Assembly: GCA_002353975.1 (NCBI GenBank)
Contig: DEKQ01000163.1
Span: 10,095-17,697, forward strand
DNA length: 7,603 nucleotides
Direction of reading: 5' to 3'
From: Prevotellaceae bacterium UBA2718
GTDB lineage: Bacteria > Bacteroidota > Bacteroidia > Bacteroidales > Bacteroidaceae
In this document: positions 6,917 through 7,603 of the stretch, one piece after another
How positions within the stretch are numbered: position 1 is the stretch's first letter
How the letters are laid out: each line of letters opens with the position of its first letter
The notes under the pieces: model-generated
Database searches by the model: none
Seen by the model: only the letters and a program-made list of their open reading frames with translations
What the model was told of the DNA's origin: nothing
Made by a program: the position numbers and the translations under genes

Positions 6917-7024
6917 CGTTATCGTGTAAACGTATTTAATGCGTAAGTCGGATAAACAAATTAGGATGTCACTCTGGCTTGTGATTCGAGAATATATGGT
7001 TTATCGATTTTCTCGGCTTTCAAA

Positions 7025-7603
7025 TTACTCTCTGGCCTTGAGTTGGTTTCTGCATGGGTTGGCATACATCGTCAGCAAACGCTCGCGAAGGAAGGCTTTG
7101 TCCGGATTGGGGACGTTGACTAAGGCGAGTCTGGACTGAATGTATTTCTCAAAGGCTTTCTTGTCAGAGGCAGTGTAATGGCTGCTGTTGTCGGTGCCGT
7201 CAAGCTCGTCCATCGCTATCCAGTTGCAGGGGAACAGGCGATAGCGTGAATGTATCTCGCGGTCTATGTGCTCTGCTACAAGGCGGAACACTTCTTTCTT
7301 GGGCAGTGTGGTGTCAAGCGTGTCGAGCCACGAGTCGATGCACGGCGCAATCTCATAGTGCACGCGGCCTTTCTTGCCCAGTATGCCTACCTTCATGTTT
7401 TGTAGGTCATCCTGCTTAGACTTCTTCCAGCCCGCCACATCGCGCTTGTACTGAAACTCCTCAGCCTTCAGATAGTCGCAAGGGTCATGCTCATACGAGA
7501 TGGCCAGCGGTGCTATGTGCAGGTGTTTCAGTGCCGCAATGACCTTTTCACCCTCCGACATACCGGCTGTACCGCCCTCATAACCCATGGCAAACATCTT
7601 GAG
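7025..7603 (-). CDS. Acyltransferase-like protein (Bacteroidota glycerol acyltransferase family), 3' part only
   Basis: The open frame runs off the right window edge, with Leu-Lys codons before the first internal Met at 7597, so the 5' end lies outside. About 192 C-terminal residues are visible. KMFAMGYEGG, LHIAPLAISYEHDPCDYLKA, GILGKKGRVHYEIAPCI and REIHSRYRLFPCNWIAMDEL, with MYANPC near the end, match my recollection of Bacteroidota proteins annotated as glycerol or 1-acylglycerol-3-phosphate acyltransferases (PlsC-like). These would act in phospholipid synthesis at the inner membrane. The catalytic HxxxxD motif of this family would lie in the missing N-terminal part, so activity cannot be judged. 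The gene is convergent with the regulator gene and its transcript probably ends at the hairpin at 6892-6916. There is no obvious functional link to the protease operon. The family call rests on remembered motifs and was not searched. Confidence 0.72.
   Translation of the reverse strand, partial: LKMFAMGYEGGTAGMSEGEKVIAALKHLHIAPLAISYEHDPCDYLKAEEFQYKRDVAGWKKSKQDDLQNMKVGILGKKGRVHYEIAPCIDSWLDTLDTTLPKKEVFRLVAEHIDREIHSRYRLFPCNWIAMDELDGTDNSSHYTASDKKAFEKYIQSRLALVNVPNPDKAFLRERLLTMYANPCRNQLKARE

Noticed and set aside
6951..7005. Inverted repeat GATAAAC / GTTTATC in the convergent spacer
   Set aside because: A 7-bp arm separated by 41 bases in AT-rich sequence is expected by chance, and no recombinase gene or duplicated flank is present.
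6939..7139. 66-codon plus-strand frame after the regulator
   Set aside because: More than half of it is antisense to the acyltransferase C terminus, and the rest covers the convergent spacer. The product has no recognisable features.

Overview
The window looks like a piece of a Bacteroidales genome, most likely Prevotella or Segatella. The signs are a C10 (streptopain-type) protease fused to BspA-like leucine-rich repeats, a type IX secretion (T9SS)-like sorting domain, an AraC regulator with a multi-helix membrane domain, Bacteroidota-type -7 promoter elements (TAnnTTTG) and no clear Shine-Dalgarno sequences. This is inferred from protein families; no search was run.

Layout. Positions 79-5327 on the minus strand hold a two-gene unit. 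The promoter-proximal gene (4848-5327) encodes a 159-residue exported protein with a T9SS-type C-terminal sorting domain. It overlaps by 4 bases (ATGA) the gene for a 1590-residue exported protein (79-4851). In order, the large protein has a signal peptide, a C10 propeptide, a C10 cysteine protease domain (Cys181, His312), BspA-like leucine-rich repeats, a short module resembling part of the small protein, a beta domain ending in an HLS motif like ZU5/GPS self-cleavage sites, a long helical domain with a Gly/Ala-rich hydrophobic stretch, and a beta-rich C terminus I do not recognise. Positions 1-78 downstream hold no gene or terminator I can support.

Positions 5328-5651 are a divergent intergenic region of 324 bases. 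It carries an exact 13-bp direct repeat with a 22-bp period, a perfect minus-strand -7 element that lacks a -33 partner, and a plausible plus-strand promoter next to the regulator's first ATG. The regulator (5652-6860, plus) has about seven membrane helices followed by an AraC-type double helix-turn-helix. Its extreme C terminus appears cut by a TGA, with family-like residues continuing in frame for five more codons. Position 6861-7024 is a convergent intergenic stretch with a strong hairpin whose U-tract faces the minus strand. From 7025 to the window edge is the 3' part of a Bacteroidota acyltransferase-like gene.

Working model (inference): the membrane-bound AraC regulator controls the divergent protease operon through the 22-bp-period repeats. 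The operon exports a surface-targeted small protein together with a very large multidomain protease that could act as a host- or competitor-directed effector. The unusual parts are the protein's unexplained C-terminal half, its possible self-cleavage site, the module shared with its partner, and the regulator's shortened end.
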